A stretch of 64,000 bases of DNA from positions 8,716,036 through 8,780,035 of the forward strand of contig JAJEKV010000049.1 of NCBI GenBank assembly GCA_021234155.1, given 5' to 3'. This document shows, one piece after another, positions 11,438-20,678 of the stretch. The notes below the pieces were generated by a model, which worked only from the letters and a program-made list of their open reading frames with translations, did not search any database and was not told where the DNA came from. Position 1 is the first letter of the stretch. Each line of letters begins with the position of its first letter. This DNA comes from Isoetes taiwanensis (taxonomy: Eukaryota; Streptophyta; Lycopodiopsida; Isoetales; Isoetaceae). The position numbers and the translations under genes were made by a program.

Positions 11438-12515
11438 TGTCTTCCTCCTAAGTTTGGAGCCAACACTACCTTTGCCAACCTCAAAGTTTGTCTCAAGCAC
11501 AGAAGCAGCGATTGTCTCTAGTACAACTCCTTCTTATCCAGTAATCGACACTTCTTGAATAGGAACATCTACCGCAAATGGAACTATCACTGTAACTACC
11601 ATGTTCTAAACTAGGACATTGGCGGTATGGACATCCATGTCGATAGGATTTTGATCCTGATTGATAGGATTCTATGTATCCTAAGCAGTCCTGTTTTGAT
11701 CGACAGTATTCTCGACATCCTGAGTTCGGTCCAATGTTGATCTTCAGGCTTCACAGCATCCTGAGGATCTCTCTAAGTTTCAGGAGAGCTGGTCTAATTA
11801 CTCTGCCTACCAGAGCGGTCTTCGGCTCACTCTCACAAGGTCTAGTTAGGTAATATATCTCATTACCTAACACATTTAGGGTATATATTATTGGCGTTAA
11901 GGATGTCATTAGCCTTGGTCAAATGAGGAAGGACTGAACTGCCTTGTTCAGGTTGTCACCTCCTATCAAAGGAACAGACAACCTTGTATCCAATACAATT
12001 GCAACATCGACTACAACAACAATGCAACTTAAAGATACAAGCACTTTATGGCGCACACCCTTCTGCACGAACAGACCTTCCTTGACCAATACCCCAACTA
12101 AGAAAATGCACACATATTTTGGCTCTCATGGATGTCTCCAAATATTTCTTCTAAGCCATTGGCAATATTCTACACTACATCGTTAAAGTCTGCTTCTTGC
12201 ACTACTTCCTGCTCATGGGACTCTGCTATGTGCTGGTTTGTCGGATGCACTAACATTGTTATTGGCACTGCCTTCAAAATGGTGCTAGCATGAGTGCCCA
12301 GATGACACCACATTTTGTGATGTTTGGTTGTTGAGATCATTACATTTGGTATGTTCACTATCCTGCACCTCCATTCTGAACTGCAATGCGGCAAATGAAG
12401 GGCAAGTTTGCTAAATGTATAATGTAATGTGTTGAGAAAATACTATTTGAAAGAAAGAATATACATCGACAAGAAGATTATTTATTGCAAATACGGTTGC
12501 TAATTTGCAAAGGTA
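11438..12515. other. No gene recognised, left flank of the 12.6-kb element
   Basis: Only short frames occur here. The minus strand near 12,170-12,394 has an open 74-codon frame with no recognised domain. The repeated TCGATAGGATTTTGAT-like phrases near 11,640-11,700 are short direct repeats. Confidence 0.35.
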
Positions 12516-12549
12516 TGCATTAGGGCGGATTTGGGGTCTGAAAATGGCC
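12516..12549 (+). repeat. Left terminal inverted repeat
   Basis: 34 bp from TGCATTAGGG to AAAATGGCC, identical to the complement of 25,048-25,081. The outer TGCA is itself a palindrome, so up to 4 bp could belong to the target instead. Confidence 0.85.
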
Positions 12550-13046
12550 TCCTATCAGCCATTCCACGTCATATTTCCGCTCCCTTTTTCCCATGCCACC
12601 TAGGATACCAAACTCTCATAATTACAGATTTGCTTGGAATATTCTTCCGGAATAAGGGGGATTGCACATTCATGGCGCCATATGTATTTAATTCTGTTGG
12701 TTGTCAGACGGACTGATGCAACACGTGGCGCTTCTAAAATGCCACTTGCATTATAGCATACCGGCAACTCATTACGGTGTCTCTTGGTAAGCGTGCGCGT
12801 CACCGCCTTCTACATTTCAAAATTTGAATGTGTAGGTTGAAGCTTTGTATCAGATCAGACTTTCATTTCGAGGCGCCATTTGCGCTAACTTCTTCACTTC
12901 ATCCATCCTAATACAGGCTTCCCGCCCCCACAATTCGAAATTTGAATTTGCTTAATGTATAAAAGCATGGATTGTAGGAGAATGGACTTTTCGATTTCCA
13001 TATGCACGTTGCAAATTTCAAAAACGAAGTTAGTACGGACGTTCGG

Positions 13047-13110
13047 CTCACACGAAGCGAATTGTGTTGGGGCATAAAAATACCACACCTTGATTTCGCG
13101 CCGTGCGATC
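13047..13110. repeat. Inverted-repeat module 1
   Basis: Arms CTCACACGAAGCGAA (13,047-13,061) and TTCGCGCCGTGCGATC (13,095-13,110), spacer 33 nt. It lies upstream of the acidic-protein cassette. The bases after it (TTGTTGTCAAATTAAA, then AAACACAAGT) recur after module 2. Confidence 0.75.
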
Positions 13111-13320
13111 TACACAGTATGGAAGTTGCTTGTTGTCAAATTAAACTTAAACACAAGTGAGGTCGGCACTTACGTGGTTTTCTCGAGGAGGGTTTGGAGT
13201 GTTTTTTTTTTAAATCCCAATTATCGACATAGTGTGACGTAGCATCTTGGTATTAAATAGTATGTTAAATTCGAATTATACCGGTGTTCATTTTCAGGTT
13301 AAACTCAAATCATATAGGTT

Positions 13321-13429
13321 TAGAAATAAGGTTAAAAAAGGAAGATATTGGATATTTAGGAATAAGATTAAAAAAGGAAGATATTGGATATTTAGGTATA
13401 AGGTTAAAAAAAGGAAGATATTAGATATG
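13321..13429 (+). repeat. 36-bp tandem repeat, three units
   Basis: Units start at 13,321, 13,357 and 13,393, each ending GGAAGATATTGGATATT or close to it. In one frame each unit reads as 12 residues like FRNKVKKGRYWI. Probably a simple tandem duplication rather than coding. Confidence 0.85.
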
Positions 13430-13611
13430 GCTCAAATTTGAGATATGCACATAATGGCATGTAATGATGGTTGATAGGACTTGAATACGAATCATTCCTA
13501 CGATTTTCACGCCTAATCCAGCCTATATCTATTCCAGCCTAGATTGGCCCATTCTCCCCAATCTCTGCCCAATCTTGGCTAGATCCTCCCCAATTTCTCT
13601 AGTCCATCGCC

Positions 13612-14011
13612 ATGAAGAGATCAGCTCTGAAGAGCGGAGGTGTCCTCCAAGAGGCCTATTACGGCTGGAAGAGGTGTTCCCTCCCGCAGTTCCCTCCGGC
13701 GTCGATGCCTTTCGATTCCTCTGATTCCTTTGACGAGAATCGAGAATGAGGAATCGGAGGAAATTTCGAGCGAGGAGTTCATCACTGTGTGTTCTTGAAG
13801 GCTGGATAGGAGATTCTTCGAAAATGAGTGGTCTGCGAGGAGAAGAAGCCGAAGATGATGAAGAAGATGAAGAAGTTGAAGACGAATCCGCTGACTTCGA
13901 GGAGCTCATAGCGTTAGTTCATGGTACATGCATGTTTTCTTTCTTTTCTTAAGCATTCAACTAACGGTTATTTCTTATTTTTTTTTTGCAGATGGTGAAG
14001 CAGATGAATGA
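13612..14011 (+). CDS. Acidic small protein, spliced, unrecognised
   Basis: An ATG at 13,612 opens 45 codons (MKRSALKSGG...) that end at TGA 13,747. A second frame from 13,746 carries a run of E and D (EEAEDDEEDEEVEDESADFE). It continues through a good donor (CATG|GTACATG, exon end 13,923) and a polypyrimidine acceptor (TTTTTTTTTGCAG) into a short last exon ending DGEADE and stop at 14,009-14,011. The intron supports plus-strand coding. The minus strand over the same bases is also open (13,529-13,909, serine-rich) but has no splice support. Whether the two plus frames join through another intron or a frameshift is unclear. Function unknown; it sits alone between modules 1 and 2. Confidence 0.5.
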
Positions 14012-14304
14012 AATTTGTTAGGGCAGAGCACCTCTTATTTTTTTTTCCTTGTTCTTAGCCTCCAGCTTGCCTCCAGCTTCTTACCATATGACTGCAAGCC
14101 TCCGGGCTTTTTTGTTGTGAATAGTTGAAGCCTCCGGGCATTTAAATTTACAAAATGATGTAAAGCCATACGGCCATAAAAAATTTTGAATGTAAAAAGT
14201 TTTTGCTTCTATTGAATACCTAACTTTTTTTTTACTGTACATGTGTTACCACTCTTAAGTACATAAGTCATTATCCCTTTTCAAAGAGCATATTATTTTT
14301 CAAG

Positions 14305-14370
14305 GATCACACCAAGCGAATAGTACATATGCAACAAAAATGGAACACACTAAATTCGCATCGTGTGATC
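14305..14370. repeat. Inverted-repeat module 2
   Basis: Arms GATCACACCAAGCGAA (14,305-14,320) and TTCGCATCGTGTGATC (14,355-14,370), spacer 34 nt. The spacer contains ATGCAACAAAAA, also found in the module at 22,132. Confidence 0.8.
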
Positions 14371-14583
14371 CACTTTCTTATTTGTTGTCAAATTAAAATT
14401 AAACACAAGTCCAGTCTCCCATTTGCATATAAAATATCTACTTGGGATATTGTGAGAGATTGAGAGAGGATGAAGGCATTCGGAATCGAATACAGTTCTT
14501 TGAGATGAGCTGCTTCCGATTGTCACAAGAGAATTGTAACTTAAACCAGCAGCTCTTTTTTTCTCTCGCTTCATTACTCCACT

Positions 14584-16779
14584 GTGATGAAGGAAAGGAA
14601 TGACGGCTTGGGGAGGGAAACTTCTTTGAGATACGAAGTGGACAAGTCCAAATTGGTGATAGGGCAGCTGCAAGAAAAGATCCAAGAGCTCGAAAGAGCA
14701 AACTTTGGGCTTCAATGTAGGTTAAAGAATTTGAAGAAAACACCCCTTGACTTGCGAGAAAGGAAGAAGCATTATCGAATCGATAGAGGAACCAAGTTTG
14801 GATCAGGTGCATTCGTGACGCAGGTCACGCCACAAGGTCCGTTTACAACACTAGCAAAGGCCGCTTAAGATCCGGGGAAACTAGAAGCAATCTTGGTTAC
14901 GTGAGGTGAAGAACCTAGCGACGAACAGGGAGATAGTGGACATGATTTGTCAGCCCTACAACTCTCCTCTCAAGAAGATGGTATTGGAAATGGTACTAGG
15001 GGAGATCTACAAGAAGTTAGAAGCGACAGATGTACAGACTGTTTGTGATGATGTAGGCATCAGTAGGCTTGGTTACCGTTCTCTATTCAAGCCATTCCAC
15101 GGTTGAAAAGAATGGGCACAAAAAGTATTATTCTCCACGTCCACAAATTGTCGAGAATACAAGGGTTACTAGGACAAAGATGGTGTATGCCATATTAGGA
15201 GAGATGCACCACGTTGAATGTGCTGGTCCTGCCATAGCCATAAAAGATAAGAATGGCAAGGATTGTTGTGATATAGTTGGAATGAATGAACGCAATAATC
15301 TTTGGGTTGACCTGGTTACTCTCTTACAATTCCTTGTCAAATATTATGACTTAAATTTCACGAAAACTAATGGTGAGATTGAAGTTTGCATAAAATTGGA
15401 TGAAATGGAACTGACCAAGTTTGAGAAGTATGAGAGGGTATCCGTTGTCATCATGAATAGAGCAATTGAGAATGCAATTGCACATGCTAAATCAAAGAGC
15501 AACAAGAATAATAAAAAGATGTAGAGGTGACTGAACGAGGAGAAGAAGCGTCTGGAAAAATGGTTCTCATGTCAATCAAGATGACACCTGGTGGTTAGGT
15601 CTCTTTAAAGTTCGAAAAGAAACCCACGAGGTATTGAAATGGGTGTTCAATCAAACCGACATCCCGAGTCTAATATCTAGATTCGAGGGAGGGAAAAATT
15701 GCAAGTAGATCACTATGGATCTTACAAAGTAATTTTTCACTTGGCGCCTGATTTAAAAACGAGAAAGCAATGTACAACATAAGTGGAGGAGGACAAGGAA
15801 CATGCAAAAGTTATGCATCTTTGCAATCATGCAAGGAAGTCAAAAATCTTGGGAAGACTGCTTCAACCTTGTCCCTTAACCAAGCAAATGCTCCTAATAG
15901 AGGAGAAGAAGATCCCAAGTTCCATGGCATTTTCCCCATTCCATTAGAGAGGGTTCATATCTCACTTTTGCACGGCTTTGTGAGAATCATCGACAAGATG
16001 ATATTTTTGAGTTGCGATTCGTGTGGAACATTTCGCACAAGAAGAGAAGAGGGAAGGAATTCGTAGAGTTGAACATGTTCTATCGAAGCGTGGTTTGCAT
16101 GGTGGCAATGTAAGATTAGAGCTCGATGAGAAACGGGCGGGAAGAACAAGTGTGCCTCGTAGGGTGTCAATTGAGGGGTGAAAGCTCGGCCTTCATAAAG
16201 AATCATAGAGAGGCTCGAACGGAAACCGATGGGAGAAAAGGTCTATGAATTTGGAAAATTGCTGGTTGATGCGGAGCAGGACCGCATGAGATGGCGCTCG
16301 CTTCGGCATTGAGGAAAAAAAGCATGGGATGCATTGTCCGAATTGTTCCCATACATTCGAGAATGGACCTCACAAGAGAAGATCTTGAAATGTTCGTGCA
16401 AGCGAATAACAAATTTATTAAAGCTTTCATAGACGCATGGGGAGAGAATGAAGTCACGCACTACTTGCACATCTTTTGGGCTCATGCACCTTGGTTTTTA
16501 GGAAGTATGGAAGCCTAGCGAAGGTGGAGTGCACAAGGCATGGAGAAGTCGCATAAACAAGCTAAAATAGCCTTTCATCGTAACACTCAAAGAGGGGGTG
16601 GAAATGTGGGAACCAACCCTCTAAGACAGGATGACCAGTGGTTTTATAGAAGGGCGATGGCTAAATCATTTACAAGAAGGTCGGCTTTAAGGAGCAACCC
16701 GGAAGTCGTAAACACCATTGGCATAATGTTTGAAGAGGAAAACGGAAAGTTGCTTGGCAAAATTCTAGGGCCCCACTAG
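14584..16779 (+). pseudogene. Transposase-like gene of the 12.6-kb element (broken)
   Basis: This is the only large plus-strand gene of the element. Open pieces succeed one another in different frames: 14,584-14,868 (coiled coil), 14,906-15,106, 15,069-15,524, 15,770-16,066, 16,291-16,518 and 16,540-16,779. The last two share one frame and are split by one TAG. They read THYLHIFWAHAPWFLGSMEA, then SAQGMEKSHKQAKIAFHRNT and QRGGG. From memory this histidine-rich H..W.HAP...GS, QG.EKSH, RGGG order resembles C-termini of uncharacterised transposon-borne proteins in animals and algae. That is unverified. No DDE triad could be assigned. Introns may explain some breaks, but the TAG and several indels suggest decay. 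Confidence 0.5.
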
Positions 16780-16844
16780 CATCGCAAAACAAAGGAGATC
16801 TAAGAGACAAAGAATCGGTAAAGTATACTTGTAATGTGTAGCAT

Positions 16845-16911
16845 GTTCACACGACGCGAAGTACTTGCCTCCAACCTTGTTTGCACAACTGTAGCTTCGC
16901 GTCGTGTGATC
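16845..16911. repeat. Inverted-repeat module 3
   Basis: Arms GTTCACACGACGCGAA (16,845-16,860) and TTCGCGTCGTGTGATC (16,896-16,911), spacer 35 nt. It follows the transposase-like gene. Confidence 0.85.
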
Positions 16912-16919
16912 TTATTTGT

Positions 16920-16985
16920 ATCATACGGCGCGAACAGTGGAGTTCGCTATTGCTTGCATTTATGTGGCTTCGCGTCGTGTGAAGC
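16920..16985. repeat. Inverted-repeat module 4
   Basis: Arms ATCATACGGCGCGAA (16,920-16,934) and TTCGCGTCGTGTGAAGC (16,969-16,985), spacer 34 nt. Only 8 bp separate it from module 3, so two modules stand back to back between convergent genes. Confidence 0.85.
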
Positions 16986-17065
16986 TTTACAAGATAATAA
17001 TAAAAAAGGGTTACTTTTGATTAAAGTTGTGAAAGATGTTACATTGAAAAACAAAATACAACGAC

Positions 17066-17545
17066 TCATTGTTGCTCCAGTGCGAGCTCTTCTTCAATAT
17101 CTTCATCATCATCATCAGCTCCGTCCTTGTCTTCGTCTTCATCTCTTCCCCTCAAGTGAGCAATCACCCTATCCAAACGTTCCTCCAATCTGTCCACCAT
17201 CTCTTTGTACATGTCCCGCTCCTGTCCCAATAGCACAACGTGTTCTTCTGCCTGAATTAGCATCCTCGTTGCCGCCATAACCACCTCAGTGCAGTTGTTG
17301 GGGCATGTCATCCTGTCCAGCCTTCTATTCAACCGCCTGATTTGCCTCTCTTGGCTACGAAGCATGAGAAGGTTGAATTCATTCTCTTCTTCTTTCTGCT
17401 GAATTGTAACGGCGTTTTCCTTTAGAAGATCATCTTGCTCCTTCAACCTCTTCATTAGAACACCCAACACTATGTCAGAAGGGAGTTCTATCCTCTTGCA
17501 TTTTCCCTTATCAGCGGTTGAGGATGTGGAGGCCATAGATGACAA
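17066..17545 (-). CDS. Coiled-coil protein, cassette gene A
   Basis: An uninterrupted 159-codon frame starts MSSMASTSSTADKGKCKR. It continues with SDIVLGVLMKRLKEQDDLLK, long heptad-rich stretches (EEENEFNLLMLRSQERQIRR and EHVVLLGQERDMYKEMVDRL), and an acidic tail of D and E before a short ending. The whole is predicted coiled coil with no catalytic motif. The SDI-L-V-MKR-KE segment recurs in the genes at 20,010 and, more weakly, 19,018, and the serine-rich start recurs in all four cassette genes. These appear to be paralogues. It lies between modules 4 and 5. Function unknown; a DNA- or protein-binding partner of the element is possible. Confidence 0.65.
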   Translation of the reverse strand: MSSMASTSSTADKGKCKRIELPSDIVLGVLMKRLKEQDDLLKENAVTIQQKEEENEFNLLMLRSQERQIRRLNRRLDRMTCPNNCTEVVMAATRMLIQAEEHVVLLGQERDMYKEMVDRLEERLDRVIAHLRGRDEDEDKDGADDDDEDIEEELALEQQ

Positions 17546-17770
17546 ATGGGAGGGACGTTAAGATTATAGAAGTGAGGAGCAAAGACTCTAACCGGCGGAA
17601 GGAGCACAATGCAAGGACCTCAATTTATACATATTAGCGCTTGAACATATTAAACACGATTCATTTTAACGTGCGACGTGTCGAAGCGGATTCTCGCTTG
17701 GTTGTCCGCTAGAACACATTAATGGTACTGTCCGCTGGAACACATTAATAACTATTCTAACTACACTGTA

Positions 17771-17836
17771 TATCACACCACGTGAAATCTGCACACGAGC
17801 TTTAAAACCCTATGAAGGGTTTCGCTTCGTGTGATC
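17771..17836. repeat. Inverted-repeat module 5
   Basis: Arms TATCACACCACGTGAA (17,771-17,786) and TTCGCTTCGTGTGATC (17,821-17,836), spacer 34 nt. It lies about 225 bp upstream of gene A and downstream of gene B. Confidence 0.8.
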
Positions 17837-18193
17837 TGTCTTGTCATTCTCTCTACCACGGATATTGAAAATTAAAAATAGGAAACGTAATATTCGGCAC
17901 ATTTGTCAAAAACTTTTCCCATTGAGAAATAAAACCATTACAAACATTAAAAAAAAAAAACGGGCCCCTCTAGGAGGAGCCCGATGCCTATGATCGCCGG
18001 GCAAGCTCTTCCTGGAGGGCAGTGATAATTTTTTTTTGCTCCTCCAACATGATTGCCTACCCCCAATCAATCACGTTCTCATATTCCGCAACCTTATCTT
18101 CCCGCTCATCAAGTTGAGCTCGAGGCAGCCTCTCCCGCTGATTGCGGCCCTAAGCCTCTCTTGGAGGTTATATCTCGTGGCCGCAATTCATGT

Positions 18194-18403
18194 CTAAAGG
18201 CGAGCCAACATTGTCAGCACTAAAATCACCTCCCTATAGAAGGCGGCCTTTTCCTCTGCCGCAACCAGCTTGGCGACGTCTTCATCATTCTTTTCTTTTA
18301 GAAGGCGGATCCGTTCCTCCGCTTCAGCACGAATGTTCTGAATTTCCTTGACCAAAACTTGAGACAAGATCTCGGCAGGGATGGAACTGGAGCTGGAGGC
18401 CAT
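18194..18403 (-). CDS. Coiled-coil protein, cassette gene B
   Basis: A 69-codon frame starts MASSSSSIPAEILSQVLVKE and continues as a charged helix (AEERIRLLKEKNDEDVAKLV). It keeps the MASSSSS start of the cassette family. The stop at 18,194 may be premature, because coiled-coil-like coding potential continues in other frames toward 18,000. It is bounded by modules 5 and 6. Confidence 0.5.
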   Translation of the reverse strand: MASSSSSIPAEILSQVLVKEIQNIRAEAEERIRLLKEKNDEDVAKLVAAEEKAAFYREVILVLTMLARL

Positions 18404-18556
18404 TGAAAGTGATGGGAGAACAGGAGAGATGGCTGAGGGCGGATGTGGTAGAACAGGAGATGGCGGATAGGAGAAGACAAAGGCCTCCGACGTTTTATAT
18501 AGAAACTAGAGATACGTTGGAATCTACGGTTGCGAGTACCGATAAAGTTGTGTAAT

Positions 18557-18622
18557 AATCCTACGAGGCGAAATTATAGCATGCAATTAGGCAACGGTAG
18601 CCTATGTTCGCATCATGGGATC
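18557..18622. repeat. Inverted-repeat module 6 (diverged)
   Basis: Arms AATCCTACGAGGCGAA (18,557-18,572) and TTCGCATCATGGGATC (18,607-18,622). The spacer is exactly 34 nt although the arms have diverged. The complement of its spacer (GCTACCGTTGCCTAATTGCA) resembles the spacer of modules 7 and 9. Confidence 0.65.
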
Positions 18623-18866
18623 CGTCATATCCTAGCCGTACTGTATGCAGGCCGTACAAAAGACAGTGTTATTGTGGCAGCGCATGCCACGTCCTTGGCA
18701 TGACGTTGTCATCCACAAGCCACGTATGTGAATAGACGTTGTCATCCACATGCAAATTCGCATTTACCTGCAAGTTATCACATAATCTAGCTAGATATTT
18801 GTGTTACATATACTTTTCCATTAATAAATTAGGAATTTATACATACAACGAGGTGTACGTTGTGGA

Positions 18867-18933
18867 GATCATACGACGCGAAATCCATTGATTGCTACCT
18901 AATTGCAAGAATGGCATTTCGCGTCGTGTGATC
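18867..18933. repeat. Inverted-repeat module 7
   Basis: Arms GATCATACGACGCGAA (18,867-18,882) and TTCGCGTCGTGTGATC (18,918-18,933), spacer 35 nt. The spacer is nearly identical to that of module 9. The 245 bp between modules 6 and 7 hold no evident gene. Confidence 0.85.
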
Positions 18934-19017
18934 TTTTAATAAAACAAAACAAGAGAACAGATAGAAGCAAGAAACAAAGCAAATTTTTCTTTGAAACAAA
19001 AAATATATATACAATGG

Positions 19018-19248
19018 CTACGGATCTTCATGATCCTGTAGCTGAAGCCGTAAAGCTGCGTTCTCATCCTCCGCAGCTCGAAGCTTCTTCTCCATATCTT
19101 CTAGCGCCTGCGAAATATTGTGTGCAGTTAAAACTGCCTCGACCCTACGGCTATTGGCCTCTCGGTACCTGGTTAATGTTGCCGCGAGCTCAAGGTCTCG
19201 CTCATGCAGCAGCCCCCTCGTGAATTCTAACCTGTCCACCGCCTCCAT
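19018..19248 (-). CDS. Coiled-coil protein, cassette gene C
   Basis: A 76-codon minus-strand frame reads MEAVDRLEFTRGLLHERDLE and then LAATLTRYREANSRRVEAVL, a continuous charged helix. Upstream sequence to about 19,376 has a MASSSSS start and an ADITLF-VVMK-FKEV segment in shifted frames, so the true start is probably there and the frame is now broken. It is a close duplicate of the gene at 20,010. It lies between modules 7 and 8. Confidence 0.5.
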   Translation of the reverse strand: MEAVDRLEFTRGLLHERDLELAATLTRYREANSRRVEAVLTAHNISQALEDMEKKLRAAEDENAALRLQLQDHEDP

Positions 19249-19503
19249 CTTCTCGGCGACGAGGCGGCTGTTTTAAATAATTGAACCTCCTTGAATGTCT
19301 TCATCACCACAAAAAAAGGGTGATGTCCGCTGAGCAGCTCAGGCGCGCTAACTGCTAGGAGGAGGATGATGATGCCATCGGAGGAGAAGGCAGAAGGCGG
19401 AGAAGATGAGCAGAAGGCGGAAGGCGGAAGGGCGGAAGAGGATCGGAGGTCGAAGGCAAGATAGAAGGTCTTCTATTTATAACGTGGGGTTCGTGGTAGC
19501 TTG

Positions 19504-19566
19504 AGTCACACGACCTTGAAGGATGCCGGTGGGTCGAAAAATGGACCGTTACTTCTCGCCGTGTGA
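19504..19566. repeat. Inverted-repeat module 8 (diverged)
   Basis: Arms AGTCACACGACCTTGAA (19,504-19,520) and TTCTCGCCGTGTGA (19,553-19,566), spacer 32 nt. Confidence 0.6.
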
Positions 19567-19728
19567 GGAAAAAAAGGACCGTTACTTCTTCTAACGCCTT
19601 TTCTTCGAGAAAAGCTCGTGTGATAATTTTTATTGATAATTTCGGTGATACAATCTATACATAAGTAATTTTCTTGATACATAACTAAAGATAGAACTTC
19701 TCATTGAAGCAAAATAGAACGGCATGGA

Positions 19729-19794
19729 GATCACACGGCCAAATCCATTGATTGCTACCTAATTGCAAGCAAGGCATTTCAAGCGTCGTGTGAT
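19729..19794. repeat. Inverted-repeat module 9
   Basis: Arms GATCACACGGCCAAA (19,729-19,743) and TTCAAGCGTCGTGTGAT (19,778-19,794), spacer 34 nt. The spacer (CCATTGATTGCTACCTAATT and on) nearly equals that of module 7. Modules 7 and 9 and the genes next to them therefore come from one duplication. Confidence 0.8.
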
Positions 19795-20009
19795 ATTTTA
19801 ATAAAACATAACATACATTGGAACAAGAGGATAGATAGAAGCAAAAATAGAGAAAACTTTTCTTTGAAGCAAAAAAATAGATAGATACAACGGCTAGGGA
19901 TCTTCATGATCCTCTAGCTGATTTTCATGTCTGCAAATTTGGCCGTAAGGTGCGTTCTCATCCTCCATGACTCGGAGCTTCTTCTCCATATCTTCTAAGG
20001 CCTACGAAA

Positions 20010-20225
20010 TCATGTGAGCAGTTTCAAGCGCCTCCCCCGCTGACTCGTTAAGCCTCTTGGTACATGGCGAATGTTTCCCACGAGCTCAACGTCTCGCTCG
20101 TCGCGGCCAGCTCTCGTGAAGGCTAATCCGTCGACCGCCTCATTTTTTCTCTGACGGCCGAGGCGGTTGTTTTCATCATGGATCTCCTTGAATCTCTTCA
20201 TCACCACCGCAAGGGTGATGTCCAC
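20010..20225 (-). CDS. Coiled-coil protein, cassette gene D
   Basis: A 71-codon frame reads MDITLAVVMKRFKEIHDENN, then NEAVDGLAFTRAGRDERDVE. It parallels gene C (EAVDRLEFTR..LHERDLE) and gene A (SDIVLGVLMKRLKE). An upstream MASSSSSSKRPRQ start near 20,294 lies in another frame, so the copy is probably frameshifted. Helix-rich, no catalytic motif. It lies between modules 9 and 10. Confidence 0.5.
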   Translation of the reverse strand: MDITLAVVMKRFKEIHDENNRLGRQRKNEAVDGLAFTRAGRDERDVELVGNIRHVPRGLTSQRGRRLKLLT

Positions 20226-20392
20226 GGCAGCTCTCGGGTACGGGGAGTGCTATCTTGGCGTGGTCGCTTGCTAGAGGAAGATGATGATGCCATCGGAGCG
20301 TAAGGTGGAAGGCGGAAGCCTAAGTAGAAGATGAGCAGAAGGCGAAGGCGACGGAGGTCGGCGTGGACATCGGTCTTCTATTTATAACATGA

Positions 20393-20422
20393 GTCACACG
20401 AGTTGCTTCTCGCGTCGTGTGA
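20393..20422. repeat. Inverted-repeat module 10 (short spacer)
   Basis: Arm parts GTCACACGA (20,393-20,401) and TTCTCGCGTCGTGTGA (20,407-20,422). Most of the spacer is lost compared with the other modules. Confidence 0.55.
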
Positions 20423-20473
20423 GGAATAAATAAATTAATTGTTTTTCCAATAATATTTCATTTCTTGAGATAG

Positions 20474-20538
20474 ATATCACCACGGCGAAAACCTAGATAT
20501 GACGTAAAAATCGATGATGTATTTGGCGTGATGTGAAT
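20474..20538. repeat. Inverted-repeat module 11 (diverged)
   Basis: Arms ATATCACCACGGCGAA (20,474-20,489) and TTTGGCGTGATGTGAAT (20,522-20,538), spacer 32 nt. Kept mainly because length and order match. Confidence 0.5.
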
Positions 20539-20678
20539 AAATACAAATAAAATAATTTTTATTAGGAATTTCGGAAGGACAATCAGACATAAATAATTTT
20601 ACCGATACAAGTTGGAAAACATATAACTTCCAATTTCTCTCAAGCTTCGTTAAGTCAATTTCATGCTCTTTCAATCCC

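Noticed and set aside
12338-12353. TCATTACATTTGGTAT, identical to the LTR/primer junction at 10,107
   Set aside because: The match stops before the full primer site and flanking sequence differs. Too short to call a second LTR.
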